Assembly: GCA_038087015.1 (NCBI GenBank)
Contig: JASBNA010000043.1
Span: forward strand, 124,001 to 188,000
DNA from: Cerrena zonata
Taxonomy: Eukaryota; Basidiomycota; Agaricomycetes; Polyporales; Cerrenaceae
Direction of reading: 5' to 3'
Length of the DNA: 64,000 bases
How positions within the stretch are numbered: position 1 is the stretch's first letter; each line of letters starts with the position of its first letter. Positions 39,362 to 50,367 of the stretch are shown here, piece after piece. The position numbers and the translations under genes are program-made. Below the pieces are notes generated by a model. The model worked only from the letters and a program-made list of their open reading frames with translations, ran no database searches and had not been told where the DNA came from.

Positions 39362-42095
39362 CTAAGGGTAATGTCCCTTTCTTGGGCCAAAATAACCATC
39401 TGGAGCAGAAAGAGTAGCATTTAATCTATTACCGCCAACACCATCATAACCCAGGTATGAAACAAGGTTTCCCCACCAATTAATTGATTTATCATGGTAT
39501 TGAACTGCAAAGAAGATGATAATAGCACTGAAGGCAACCCCAGCATCCATAGCAGCAGTAAAAACATAATTGTATTTTTCCCACCAAGTGGTATAACGCT
39601 TTCTCAAGTACCACATGGAAGCAATGGAAAAGTATAATCCAACAGTATAATAACTCAAGTTATAAGGAGCATAATTAAGTAAACCACCGATAATCAAAGT
39701 AGGTTGGAAATACTTAGCAACTTTCTTTGGTCCGTATTTCTTGAAAGCAATACATGGGAAGGCCAATAAAAGTCCAATTAAGAAACAGTATTGAAGAATT
39801 GGATAAATACCACCAAAGACAATTTTAGGTCCAATCACACCCCATAAGATAGAAGCAGAATAGAAGACGTTACTATTTGGACAGGTAAATTTAAGTCTAT
39901 TATCAGGATCACAGTAATCTTTAATGTGATTAATATCAAAATTAATGACAGCTAATCCGATAAATGAAGTGAGGAAAACTGATAACATTTGGGTTCTGAA
40001 CATGGCTCTTGGAGGAATTTTTAAATAATGACCCATTTTTTGATCAGAGATATAATTTTGAGCTTGACCATTAATATTGTAACCCAAGGCTTTAATGAAG
40101 TTCAAAGCTAAACCGTTACCTGGAAGAGCATAACCAACAATTAATTCAACCAAAACATTAAGACCAAATTGGAAACCAGTGACAGAATAAACAGCAGTTA
40201 AAGGAATCAAAAAGACAAAATTGATTGCAAGGGCAAAGAAGATACCCCAGACCTGGAGTTTCAGCAGGATAAATTTTAACACACAAAATTCCAAGAACGA
40301 CAGAGATAACCAAGACACAGAGGAAACACCAATCTGGGACTTCTTTATAACGAGTCATCATTCTACTATGAGGATCGGTGAAACCGTGATAGGTGGATCT
40401 TCTAAAATTTCTAAAAGATTTACCGAGACCAAGAAGAGCATCTTTCATAGGTTTATAATTCATGAAAACTTCATAGACAATGGTGAATGGATAAATTGCA
40501 AAGAATGAACCGTAAACAACCAAATTAGCAGCTGAGTAGAAAGGAGGACCAACTTTTTCGTATTTACTTCTGTCGAACAAACTATTTGAGTTAACAATAG
40601 CTTTAACATCGTATAACTCACCAGTGTTAGTGAATAAAGAACTAGAATTGATTGGCATATATCCAGTCCATAAATGGTTGGAGTAGTAAAGACCAGTGAT
40701 GATAAATAAACCAAGGAAAGTACCGATGTATTGATTTGCATAAGAGTAGAAAGGGAAAGTTAAACAATGATTATGGTTAATAACATTCCAATCAAAAGTT
40801 GGGATTGGATTCAAGCCTAAACCTTTAACGGAACCAGTAACCATTGCCAAATTGAAATTACCAGGTTTAATCCAAGTGATCCAATTAAAAGTAGATAAGG
40901 CTTGGAAAAGGTAATCTGGGATCCAGAAATAAACGAAGGAAACGAGGGTAACCAAGAAGAACCAATAATATCTTGAAATAGTCCAGCCATTAATATTCTC
41001 TTTTCTTTCCGGTTGGGTTAAAGCTTTATTTAAAGCCAAAGTTGGTAAGATAGTTGGCCAAATAGATTTAATTGGATAGATTGCAAATTTTCTCATAATA
41101 CCAGCAAAACCAAAACCCAAGAAGTTAGTTGCCAAAATTAATAAAGTTTGATAACCAAAGTCAGCCCATTGATTATCGTAGTATCTTGCAAGTTTTTGAA
41201 CATGAATATTATAAGAGACATAGGAGGTACCACCACCAGAAACCGAAAAGAAAATAGTAGCCAACATTTGTTCTTTATGAGTCCATGGTCCAGGATTTAA
41301 TCTAAAATTATACTTCCAAACTTTAAGATTCCAATCAGGTAAGATATAAGATAAAGCTGTACCAAAGGGATAAATAAATAATTGAGCAACAGAACTACTG
41401 AAAGTAACACTTGGTTGTCTTTCAGCGAAGAATTGATTAATAAAGGCACCAATAGCAGTCATCACCAAACCAACAATGTAAACTCTGATGGTTTCACAAG
41501 AGAGTTCTGGGTCATCAAAACAATCAGTGACCTGCACGAACTTCAGCATAAGGAGAGTGGTAAGCAATCAAAGCGGCTTCAAGTTTAGTTTGTAAAAACC
41601 AATCGACAATTTCAGTTGATTCGATATCGGTGCTTGAAGTAATTGAAGTTTGTTTTTCGAAATTATCAGCCAACTTTTCTTTAATATTTTCAGAAGAAGA
41701 ATTAGAATTGTATAAGTTAGATGGAGTATTAGCAACTAATTTTTCAATTAATTCATAATCTTGAGTTGGAAGATTAACGTCACCTTCATGCTCGACCAAG
41801 AACTCTTTCAAAATAGTCACGGCTTCATTTATATCCAAAGCTTGAACTTTCTCCAACATAAAGGCAGCACCAGTTGGTAAGTTATCGAAAACTAACCAAA
41901 CCCTTCATAATTCAATCTTTTCAAAATGAAAAATTTTTGGTCCGAAGTAAGTTCCCCAGCAACTTCCCCAATGGATAATGGCTGGGAGGTAACTGCATTT
42001 AAATCAAGTTGATGATCTTCCACATCCAAATGACTTCTAACACTAGTTACACTAGTGATTGCATTTTCTTTACTAACATTTGCCTTTTCAGCCAT
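39362..42095 (-). CDS. OPT2-family oligopeptide transporter, copy 4 (inverted, diverged, four frameshifts)
   Basis: A more distant paralog of copies 1-3 reads from the ATG at 42095 to the stop at 39362-39364. Signatures include NPGPWTHKEQMLATIFF, GFGFAGIMRKFAIYP and KALGYNINGQA, and the C-terminus GYFGPRKGHYP is closer to S. cerevisiae Opt2 than those of the tandem copies. Four single-base insertions break the frame: extra T in TTT and in TTTT (minus strand; 41898-41900 and 41888-41891), and extra G at 41531-41532 and 40252-40253. Removing them gives 910 codons including the stop, close to the 919-residue tandem copies. No substitution-type nonsense codon was seen, so sequence error or recent decay are both possible. 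Confidence 0.82.
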
Positions 42096-43064
42096 GATGG
42101 TAATAAATTGAGATCTTTTCGACAGTAATAAGCTAAGATCCTTGGTCTGTAAGAACTAACCGGTACAAAAGAAGCTTTTTCCCTCCCATCTTATATACCA
42201 CTGGCCCGGGATCCAATCTCCTCTCGTTATCATCGAATCCCTGATAAAGTGAAAGATACGAGTGGAACAATAGGTTATCTTTGATATCATACTATCGCTA
42301 ATTTTGCAATCACCTGCCCCTGGTCCAAGCTTTTTGCAACACCACAACACCACAACACCACAACTCATAAAATACAGCTGCCTATAAAACAAACGGCTTC
42401 AAATGCCTTGATAGAGTTATCATTGAGTTAATCCTTCTTCTTTACTTGGCGACTATTGTTGCAACATGAAAACATAGTCAATACAAGGAAAAAATATATC
42501 AATTGCTGCGTAAATTTTTCGATAAGTGCAGGGGCTCTTTAAATCACGGTCACCTTGGCTAAAGCAGCCGTATAATGGATGCTTAGCAGCGAAGATTACC
42601 TACCCGTAAAGATCACCTACCGGCGAAGGATAAACCAGGAAGAATGCTCAAGAGATAGTTATTTAGCTGCTAAATAATGGCGTTACAGCACAGGCGTAAA
42701 GCGCAAAATATTTTAATGCGATTTTTTTTCGCCAAAAGTTGAATTTATTGATTTTTTTATTTCGGACGAGGCAAACTATAAAAGAGTGCAATACTTTGAT
42801 CACCTTGATAAAGATGATTAATTTATTATCAAGCTGCAAGCGTATATGGAATCAGGTTAATTACCGAGAAAATTACTTGGTTATTTTACTGATAATTGTA
42901 AGATTGTGGATTTAACTTCTATAGTACGGCACCAACTTTTTTGCACCGTCAGTATATCGGTATCTTTGTTTTAAAATTATACACAAACGCTAATAATTGA
43001 TTTGAAATGAAATGTACGAGGAGTTACAATAACAGCAATCACGCCTTGTAGTCGTATTTTCTAT
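42096..43064. other. Spacer between OPT copy 4 and CEX1
   Basis: This 969-bp spacer contains the OPT copy 4 promoter and the CEX1 3' end. A short CACAACAC repeat occurs at 42343-42362 and CGAAGAT/CGTAAAGAT-like variants near 42590-42625. I see no gene in it. Confidence 0.45.
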
Positions 43065-45371
43065 CTACCAACCACCCCAGCCATCTTCAACGTCGTCATC
43101 GATTGTAAGGTCTAATTTTAAGGTTGATCCTGGAGGCTTCCTTGTAGTATCCTTTTTAGTTCCTAATTTCAAACTGCTAGTTTTACGAGAGCTGTTATTT
43201 GTTGTTTTCGTTGGTACTCTAGTGGTTGATCTAGTTGCTGATCTTGTTGTTCTGGATGAGGTCGGAGATTTTTCCGATGGCTTATCTTCCAAAGATAAAG
43301 TATTGAGCTCGTTGCCCCAGCCGTCCTCGTTGCCCCAGCCGTCCTCCAAATCATCATCGTTGATAATATCGTTGGCCAAAGATGTGGCTGGCTCCCGTTT
43401 ATTGGATATGGTTGGGGTTGTGACTCTGGTTAAGTCCGGAGTCGAAGAGTTGAAGTCGTTGTTTAATTCTCCTTCTACCTCCGAAGAAGCTACTAGTTTA
43501 TTAACCATCCCCCAGCCAAAATTGAATTTGGAAGCCTGAGTAACGTCTTGTGAAGCCTGTGATACTTGCTGTGCCAAACCATTATTATTTGGAGCATATT
43601 TTTTGAAAAATTCTTTTTCTTCTGCGTCCTCGTCGTCTTCATTCTCTGACCGGGGTAAAGTACTAGCATGTTTTTCAACCATATCCAAATATAATTCAAA
43701 GATTCTTTTAGCTTCTTTTCTAACTTTGTAAGATTGGTTATCCATTAACAGAATTGCTAATTGACCCAATATTTTAGAACATATTTCTTCCAAACTAAAC
43801 TCATTAATCAATTTTTCAAATCCTGATAATGATGTCATTTTACAAGGAATGAAACTATCCCTCAATGATTTCGATAATGCGGTAATTAAGACATTATTTT
43901 TTGAATTTTGGTATATTTTATCGGATATCTTAATTATAAGAACCAAAGTATTAGTTCTAATTGACGGTTTGGGATCCATTTGGGATTTAGCAAGCACTTT
44001 CAATAAATCCTGATTAACTTGCTTAACCGATACTTTATCAATTATAATCATTATCGAGGTTAATGTGGTTTCTCTAATCATGAAATTGGTATCCTGAAAT
44101 CCAGTTATCAAATTATAAAAAACTTTAGATTGAATATCTCCGTCAGTCAAATTTTCAATATACGATGATAAATGAGTTAACAATATAAGACGTATCGATC
44201 TATCAGCAGATTGGAATGCATTGAGTATGATTGGCTTGACTTTAAGACAAAATTCGTCTTTATTCAACTTAACTCCAAATTTTAGTATATAGTTTAATAA
44301 AACACTAGTGGTTTCTTGTCTTTGCTGTAAGTCTTCAACCAGTTGTTGAGCATTGTTGGGATTGAGAAGATTGTTATACTGGTTAATCAATTCGGGTAAT
44401 AACTTAAAGTCTAAAAACCCAGGGGGAAATTTTATATCAATATCTTCTCCAACGTAATTCGAAAGTTCAAATTTGAAAAAATTCAATTTTTCAAAATCAT
44501 TTTTGAATTGAATTTCTTCTAATTGTTTGTTAAACTGAATAACTTTATTCGATTCAAAAAATTTCCCGGTTTCTTTCAAGAAAGCTTGTATTGATATCCG
44601 TAAATTTAATTTTGGATTTATCAATTTTTTGTACTGAACGCTTAATTGTTTTGGCATCTTACCAATATTATTGAAATCTATCCCTTGATTGAATATTTGA
44701 TGAATGAAAATACCGTATTTGTAAGAATCAAATCTAATTGGGAATCCTCTAATTGCTTCAATGCCCTGATTTGAAACATCACCTGGTAATTCATCTTGGA
44801 AACTTGGTGAATATCCACTCAATCTATAGATTGCTTGATCCGGATCACTCGTTAAATTCGTTAATAATTCAAATCCAAACAACTTCCATTCCCCCAGTTT
44901 ATTAACAAACACCGAATCATTATAAACAGATAAGGATCCATGAACGCATTGACATTTCATATTAATAAAATCTAAGGTCTCTCCGATATTGTAAATTCCA
45001 TAAATTTTTGCATCGTCTCCTACTTCGTTCCCATATTGTTTCAAATAGCTTTGTAATGGAATAACTGGTTCGGTAATTATATATAAATAATTATCATTTT
45101 CAATAAAATCAATTATACTAATAATACCTGGAAATTTAACCAATTTCAGTTTCTTAAAACAATTCCTGGCCAATGACACGTAGTTTCTATTGATATTCAC
45201 GTCATTCCTTAAATTCATTTCGAAAATACTAACAGGTGAATTATCTCCCTTCGGGTTTAACCCATTGTAAACCGTCCATATCGACTTGGGCGAGGTAGGA
45301 ATCTCCTCTTTCACCGTGTAAGGAATCGAAGTACCAGTCAAGGTACTTAATGTTTTAGATAGAAAGTTCAT
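43065..45371 (-). CDS. CEX1: Cex1/Scy1-like pseudokinase for tRNA export
   Basis: The 768-residue protein has an N-terminal protein-kinase-like domain (about 1-260) without the normal HRD and DFG catalytic motifs: VHGSLSVYNDSVFVNKLGEWKLFGFEL stands where they would be. A HEAT-repeat domain follows (about 330-580), then a Ser/Thr-rich tail with two DGWGNE copies and a terminal EDGWGGW acidic-tryptophan motif, typical of Scy1-family C-termini. In S. cerevisiae Cex1 sits at the cytoplasmic face of nuclear pores, takes tRNA from Los1 or Msn5 and hands it to eEF1A; the family also has a COPI-trafficking role. The frame is intact. Confidence 0.88.
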   Translation of the reverse strand: MNFLSKTLSTLTGTSIPYTVKEEIPTSPKSIWTVYNGLNPKGDNSPVSIFEMNLRNDVNINRNYVSLARNCFKKLKLVKFPGIISIIDFIENDNYLYIITEPVIPLQSYLKQYGNEVGDDAKIYGIYNIGETLDFINMKCQCVHGSLSVYNDSVFVNKLGEWKLFGFELLTNLTSDPDQAIYRLSGYSPSFQDELPGDVSNQGIEAIRGFPIRFDSYKYGIFIHQIFNQGIDFNNIGKMPKQLSVQYKKLINPKLNLRISIQAFLKETGKFFESNKVIQFNKQLEEIQFKNDFEKLNFFKFELSNYVGEDIDIKFPPGFLDFKLLPELINQYNNLLNPNNAQQLVEDLQQRQETTSVLLNYILKFGVKLNKDEFCLKVKPIILNAFQSADRSIRLILLTHLSSYIENLTDGDIQSKVFYNLITGFQDTNFMIRETTLTSIMIIIDKVSVKQVNQDLLKVLAKSQMDPKPSIRTNTLVLIIKISDKIYQNSKNNVLITALSKSLRDSFIPCKMTSLSGFEKLINEFSLEEICSKILGQLAILLMDNQSYKVRKEAKRIFELYLDMVEKHASTLPRSENEDDEDAEEKEFFKKYAPNNNGLAQQVSQASQDVTQASKFNFGWGMVNKLVASSEVEGELNNDFNSSTPDLTRVTTPTISNKREPATSLANDIINDDDLEDGWGNEDGWGNELNTLSLEDKPSEKSPTSSRTTRSATRSTTRVPTKTTNNSSRKTSSLKLGTKKDTTRKPPGSTLKLDLTIDDDVEDGWGGW

Positions 45372-45683
45372 TTCGCTATAGAATAATTAATGATTCCGTC
45401 TGGTTTTAGTATAAACTATGTCTGAAAAACTCAGTTTTTATTCTATATTTGACAACGCGGCTCTTCAAAACTTTTTTTTTTTTAAAATATATAATTTGCA
45501 ATCCATAAAAAGCGTTATGATTAAAGGAATTTTTTTAGAAAACTTTATATATGTATAATTACTATATAAGAAGAAGTATAGAGGAGACGAAATATTAAAA
45601 AAAGGCAACGGATTCTTTTCTTTTTTTTTTTTTTTTTTTTTTTTAATTTAACCGTAAAAGTATATAATACATAAAAGTTACAA
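45372..45683. other. Spacer between CEX1 and the AZF1-like gene
   Basis: This 312-bp, extremely AT-rich spacer contains a T24 tract ending near 45644. It serves as CEX1 promoter and AZF1-like 3' end. No gene is seen. Confidence 0.5.
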
Positions 45684-48449
45684 TTAATAATTAGAAGCAG
45701 AAGGGTTCATAAAACTCATTTGTTGTTGTTGTGGAGGTTGTTGGGAAGGTTGAGCACGACCACCTGGAGGAGGACTCATTGAAAGCTCAGCCATATCGGG
45801 TTTACCATCATGACCAGCATTGGATTGACGTTTACCTCTACCTCGTATACCTTTATTTGAGTTCTTGTATAATTCCTTGAAATGATCAAGTAACTCACGT
45901 TCTTTTAAAGGTAAGTTCGCAATATTTTCACCACTCATCTCAGCCAAAGTATGGGTTAGTCTATTCAAAGTAGGAAGATGAAATCTATTCTGATGAGCTT
46001 TTAAATTACCCAATTGAGTGAAGGATTTATCACAGTCATCTAGTTTACACTCAAAAGGTTTTTCATTATTATGAGTTAATTGATGAGCTGCCAAATTACC
46101 TTTACGACTGAAAGATCTTTTACAAATATCACAAGTAAATGGTTTTTCACCAGTGTGAAGCCTTAAATGAGTTCTTAAATTTCCACCTTGAGTGAAGCGT
46201 TTATGACAATAAGAACATTCGAAAGGTTTGTGACCAATATGAGACCTAACATGAACTTCTAAATGGGTTGATTGATTGAAAAACTTAAAACAATAAGGAC
46301 ATTGTTGCGTTTTATGTCTTCTACCCTTTTTCTTATCATCAGAACCTGGGGAACCTTTCTCTGGTTTATCAACACCCCCAACCAAATTAACTGATTGAGG
46401 TAACACACTATTTTTATTATCGGGAGATCCCAATATACTACCATCAACTCCTTGTTGAATTGTATTGGTATTACCCTTTTCTCTTGCTTGAATAACCAAC
46501 ATCAATTGATCAACTTTAGTAGCTCCTAATAAAGGTCTACCATCTTCTGATTTAGCATATTGTTGAGCTGGTACCAAATTTTTTTCAAAAGCAGTTGACA
46601 GTGGACCCGAAATAATTGGAGTTGAATCACTAGAGTTATTTTTCGATCCTTTTTTAGCATTACGACTTCTTTTAGCTGGAGGTGCTCCTGTAGTAGCCCG
46701 AGCTTGACGAGCGTTAGGCTTATAATTGGGAGATTGTTGTTGAGAAACTGGATCAGCTTTTAATTGTTGAGTGGAGATGCTAGGAGATTGTTGAGAATCT
46801 TGAGGGGCAATGGCTTGGTTTTGAGATTGAATTGGTTGGTATGAATAGTTTTGACGATCTTGAGGTTGATAATAATTTTGTTGTCCCGGTTTCAAAAGAT
46901 TAGGTTGAATTTGAGCTTGAGCAGGATTAATTTGAGCTTGAGCAGGATTAATCTGCTGGGGATGTTGAGGAGGATGTTGAGGATGTTGCGGTAGTTGTTG
47001 AGGATGTTGCTGTTGCTGCTGTGGGAAAGGAGAAGAGTATTGAGGAGGCACTTGTTGGGAGAATTGTGGTTGATTAGGATAATTATAATTATAAGGATTT
47101 CCAGGATAATTTTGATAAGGCTGCTGCGGTAATTGTTGTTGAGGTTGAGGTTGTTGCTGAGGCTTTTGGGCGAAAAAGCTTTGACCTGAAGCTTGAGGGT
47201 TTGATTGTAGAGGAGGGGCTCTTGTTTGTAGGACTCTAGCATTAAAGATGCTCGGAGAAGTTTTTGGAGATTGGGGTTCATCGAACTTAGCTGAAGATTT
47301 TGAAGATAATGAAGAAGCTGGAGAAATACGAGAGTTTTTATCATTATTTGGAACTTGTAAGTTTGGTTTATTAGGATCGTTTGGATTACGATATTGTTGA
47401 TTATTTATACCAGGGACAGTTGATTGATTAGTTTTTGATTTATCAAAGATATCTTCTCTTAATCTAGTTTTAGCAGGCTGGGTATTAGTTGGAGTTCTTT
47501 GTTGAAATTGTTGTTGATCATTAATTAATTTTAAAATGGAGTCTCTTCTTTGTTCATTACTCATACCGCTAAAGTCAATACTTCCATTTGACAAACTAGC
47601 TAATATCCCATTAAGACTATCGTTAGTGATAGGAAGACCAGATACGGAACCAGATAATCCCATATTAAGGCCTTCCCAAAATGAGTTGGATTGATCAATC
47701 AGATTTCTCTGTTTTGGCTGCTGCTGCTGCTGTTGTTGAGGGAACAGCATCAGCTGTTGACGTTGTTGGTTCCAATTTAAAATATTACTCAAGCTTTCTT
47801 TACCGAAATAAGATTCTAAGTCCTGGGATGACAAAGGGTAATCGTTGGGAGGGTTAGTTCCAGGGTAGAAAGAGACTTGTCTTGATTTTTGACCGGGTTG
47901 GTTAATTCCGCCAGCAGAATTCGATGGTTGTTGTTGTTGTTGTTGCTGCTGCTGCTGCAGTTGCTGTTTAGAAGAAGGCCCGCTTACTGAATTACCATTT
48001 GAACCCGGAATTTGAATCAATGAGCTGAATATACTATTTGACCTTGAAACACCAGCGGATAAAGAGTGGTTATTACCCTGGGAGTTACCCTGAGCCACCG
48101 AATTAGCATCATAATCATTGCCAAACTTCAAATTAGCCAGATTGATTGGAGGAGGTAAGAAAATCGAGTCACCTCTCGGTCTTGCTAATTGGTCATTGGT
48201 ATTCACCCCAACATTACCAAACGGTAAATTGGAAGAGTCCCGATGTCCCATATAGAAATTGGGATACCCGCCTGGTATATTAACACCACCAGCCCCAGGA
48301 TCTTGAACATTACTCTTTAAACCAGGATTCTTATTCGGTTTGGCATTATTATTAATATAAGGGGTTGCACCCCCCGGTCTGGAATCGCCGGGAGAATTGA
48401 ACCTGGACTTGGACTCGTTGACTTTGGAGTTGTACGATGATGAAGACAT
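45684..48449 (-). CDS. AZF1: C2H2 zinc-finger transcription factor, Azf1-like
   Basis: The 921-residue protein (ATG at 48449, MSSSSYNSKVNE) is Gln/Asn/Pro-rich over its first 650 residues with several poly-Q tracts. Four C2H2 fingers follow: CPYC...H, CSYC...H, CDIC...H and CKLDDC...H, joined by TGEKPF/NEKPF linkers. The finger array and the downstream LPTLNRLTHTLAEMSGENIANLP match S. cerevisiae Azf1, which activates CLN3 and carbon- and cell-wall-related genes depending on glucose. An upstream in-frame extension to 48644 has no ATG at its head and is lysine-rich, so it was not used. Poly-Q tracts coded by CAG/CAA runs are likely length-variable. Confidence 0.83.
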   Translation of the reverse strand: MSSSSYNSKVNESKSRFNSPGDSRPGGATPYINNNAKPNKNPGLKSNVQDPGAGGVNIPGGYPNFYMGHRDSSNLPFGNVGVNTNDQLARPRGDSIFLPPPINLANLKFGNDYDANSVAQGNSQGNNHSLSAGVSRSNSIFSSLIQIPGSNGNSVSGPSSKQQLQQQQQQQQQQPSNSAGGINQPGQKSRQVSFYPGTNPPNDYPLSSQDLESYFGKESLSNILNWNQQRQQLMLFPQQQQQQQPKQRNLIDQSNSFWEGLNMGLSGSVSGLPITNDSLNGILASLSNGSIDFSGMSNEQRRDSILKLINDQQQFQQRTPTNTQPAKTRLREDIFDKSKTNQSTVPGINNQQYRNPNDPNKPNLQVPNNDKNSRISPASSLSSKSSAKFDEPQSPKTSPSIFNARVLQTRAPPLQSNPQASGQSFFAQKPQQQPQPQQQLPQQPYQNYPGNPYNYNYPNQPQFSQQVPPQYSSPFPQQQQQHPQQLPQHPQHPPQHPQQINPAQAQINPAQAQIQPNLLKPGQQNYYQPQDRQNYSYQPIQSQNQAIAPQDSQQSPSISTQQLKADPVSQQQSPNYKPNARQARATTGAPPAKRSRNAKKGSKNNSSDSTPIISGPLSTAFEKNLVPAQQYAKSEDGRPLLGATKVDQLMLVIQAREKGNTNTIQQGVDGSILGSPDNKNSVLPQSVNLVGGVDKPEKGSPGSDDKKKGRRHKTQQCPYCFKFFNQSTHLEVHVRSHIGHKPFECSYCHKRFTQGGNLRTHLRLHTGEKPFTCDICKRSFSRKGNLAAHQLTHNNEKPFECKLDDCDKSFTQLGNLKAHQNRFHLPTLNRLTHTLAEMSGENIANLPLKERELLDHFKELYKNSNKGIRGRGKRQSNAGHDGKPDMAELSMSPPPGGRAQPSQQPPQQQQMSFMNPSASNY

Positions 48450-48721
48450 GATTCCGGCCAACCAAGCTTGCAATCTTATCGGAGGTGTTGATGTTTTAAA
48501 AAGAGACAAATGCAAATTCCCATAGTTTCTTTTTTTGCTGTTGTTTTTCTTTTTTTTTATTTTTTTTTTTTTTTTTGTTTTTTCCTGACAGTTTTTCCCT
48601 GTCATTTTGCTTTTTGTTCTGCAATTGCTTTCTGAACTGGCCAATCAGGTGACCATAGCGGTACTTACAGCAGACTAAGTGGTAGAGTAAGTACAAGAAG
48701 TGAGTAATGTAAGGATTAGAA

Positions 48722-49747
48722 TCACGTATATTTATTTAGAAGATCGTTTAAACACAGTTGTAAGTCTTTGGGATCAAGTTCCATTTGTCGAAGATACATT
48801 GAAGGGTTTGTATTGTTATTATAGACACGATGATGTAATTGATCAATAAAGTTATTGGTAATTTGAATATACTTACCTAGTTTACTCATCATTAGGGGTA
48901 AGTTATTGAAGTCGGTGATTAGTAGGGATAGCATGATATTTTTGATTATATTTGATAATTCAACGTTTGAAAGATGGTCTAGTTTATATAATTGTAGTTT
49001 TTTATAATAATGATTGAATTTGGGCTCTAGGTTTGATTCATTGATCATTTGAGTAGGGTTACCAATTTTTTTAGTTAGTTTTTCAATTTCTAAATTTGCT
49101 TTCTCTCTTTCGTACTCCTGCTGTTTAGTTAATTGTTTAATTTGGTTATTTAGATAAGCATTTTCGTTGGATAACTCGTCGTTGTCTTTCTTAATCATCA
49201 TATACTTATATTTTGATGAATCATTTTTCAAAAAAGCATTTTCTTTCGCCAATTGTTCGTTTTGTTGTTTGAGTTTTTGTAATTCCAGCTTGATATCATT
49301 GTATTCTCTCAGTTGTGGAGGTGTAGTGATTGCCGACTCTTCCATTGATCCCAAGATCGAATCGTCTCCACTGTCCTCTTTCCATTCTTCCAAGTATGGT
49401 TTAATCATTTTGAATAGCTCTTGTCCAGATACCGGCACATCTGCATTAGCGTCTTTATCCACCTGTTCCAAAGTGCTTTCGCTTTCGATGGAATGTTTAT
49501 CAAACCCTATTTTGTCGAGTGAACTCCTTTGGAGCTTGCTTCGATCCGTGTCTTTCTTCTTATCCTTTTTATCTTTCTTATCAAGCGATTGGGCCATTTT
49601 CAAATACATCGATATATCATTGGTATGGTAGGTATTGGTAAAATCGTCCTGGGTCAGACTCACCTCGTCGGTATCGTTCTGCGAGAGGTGGAGAAACGAC
49701 TCCGACATGGCCTGGGATACATCGTCCACAGTAGATGGTGAAGTCAT
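48722..49747 (-). CDS. Unidentified coiled-coil protein
   Basis: From the ATG at 49747 the protein has 341 residues: an acidic Ser/Asp-rich N-terminus, a lysine/aspartate run at about 57-68, a heptad coiled coil at about 147-229 (REYNDIKLELQKLKQQNEQLAKEN onward, asparagine at several core positions), and a helical C-terminal domain (about 245-341). It may be a cytoskeletal, spindle-pole or trafficking component, but I do not recognise a family. A longer form from an ATG at 49900 would add a hydrophobic segment (WIAVGGVALLVEWFVKV). That extension also contains promoter-like sequence, so the shorter start is preferred, without certainty. Confidence 0.6.
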   Translation of the reverse strand: MTSPSTVDDVSQAMSESFLHLSQNDTDEVSLTQDDFTNTYHTNDISMYLKMAQSLDKKDKKDKKKDTDRSKLQRSSLDKIGFDKHSIESESTLEQVDKDANADVPVSGQELFKMIKPYLEEWKEDSGDDSILGSMEESAITTPPQLREYNDIKLELQKLKQQNEQLAKENAFLKNDSSKYKYMMIKKDNDELSNENAYLNNQIKQLTKQQEYEREKANLEIEKLTKKIGNPTQMINESNLEPKFNHYYKKLQLYKLDHLSNVELSNIIKNIMLSLLITDFNNLPLMMSKLGKYIQITNNFIDQLHHRVYNNNTNPSMYLRQMELDPKDLQLCLNDLLNKYT

Positions 49748-49970
49748 AGCTAGCTTACTAGGATAAGTTGAAGCTTCGATTGTAAACAACGCGTTCGCAG
49801 TTATAAATTTCGATTTAAGTTGCACTTTCACAAACCACTCCACAAGTAAGGCCACACCACCAACAGCTATCCAGTGTTGTAGCGTCTTACCCCGTGACAT
49901 ACGGGGACTTACTAAGGTAGTGATATAATACACTTCATACTAAATAATACTGATATACTATTATATAGAT

Positions 49971-50170
49971 ATATACTAATATATACTAATATATACTGAT
50001 ATATACTGATATATACCAATATATACCAATATATACCAATATATACCAATATATACCAATATATACCAATATATACCAATTTATACCAATTTATACCAAT
50101 TTATACCAATTTATACCAATTTATACCAATTTATACCAGTATATACTAATATATACTAATATATACTAAT
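49971..50170. repeat. 10-bp minisatellite, 20 units, upstream of RPC19
   Basis: Twenty consecutive 10-bp units run without length change: ATATACTAAT x2, ATATACTGAT x2, ATATACCAAT x7, TTATACCAAT x5, TTATACCAGT x1, ATATACTAAT x3. Related imperfect units extend a little on both sides. The 12 central units each contain CCAAT. The tract lies in the divergent promoter between the coiled-coil gene and RPC19, ending about 200 bp before the RPC19 ATG. Confidence 0.95.
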
Positions 50171-50367
50171 ATTACAATACATACTAATACATATATAACC
50201 TTCTAGTGTATGTACTCTACTACTCGGCTGCTAAACGGTGGTGGCACTACCCTCCATCTGAAAATTTTTTTTTTTACTACTTCAACTGATTAACGTTTAA
50301 CAGTTACCTGATTAACCTTTCAGAGATTCATACTAGTCTCCTTATTGAATACTCCCCGCTCCGCAAC

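Noticed and set aside
28467..42095. OPT cluster as a horizontally acquired island
   Set aside because: Base composition and codon use look like the neighbours, and the proteins resemble yeast Opt2 throughout. Tandem duplication explains the cluster.
48450..48644. N-terminal extension of the AZF1-like protein
   Set aside because: It opens with TTG rather than ATG. The only internal ATG leads into a poly-lysine tract coded by an A/T-rich promoter-type run.
49748..49933. Upstream extension of the coiled-coil protein with a membrane-like segment
   Set aside because: The full open frame starts at GTG. The ATG at 49900 is possible, but the segment overlaps promoter-like sequence; kept only as an alternative start.
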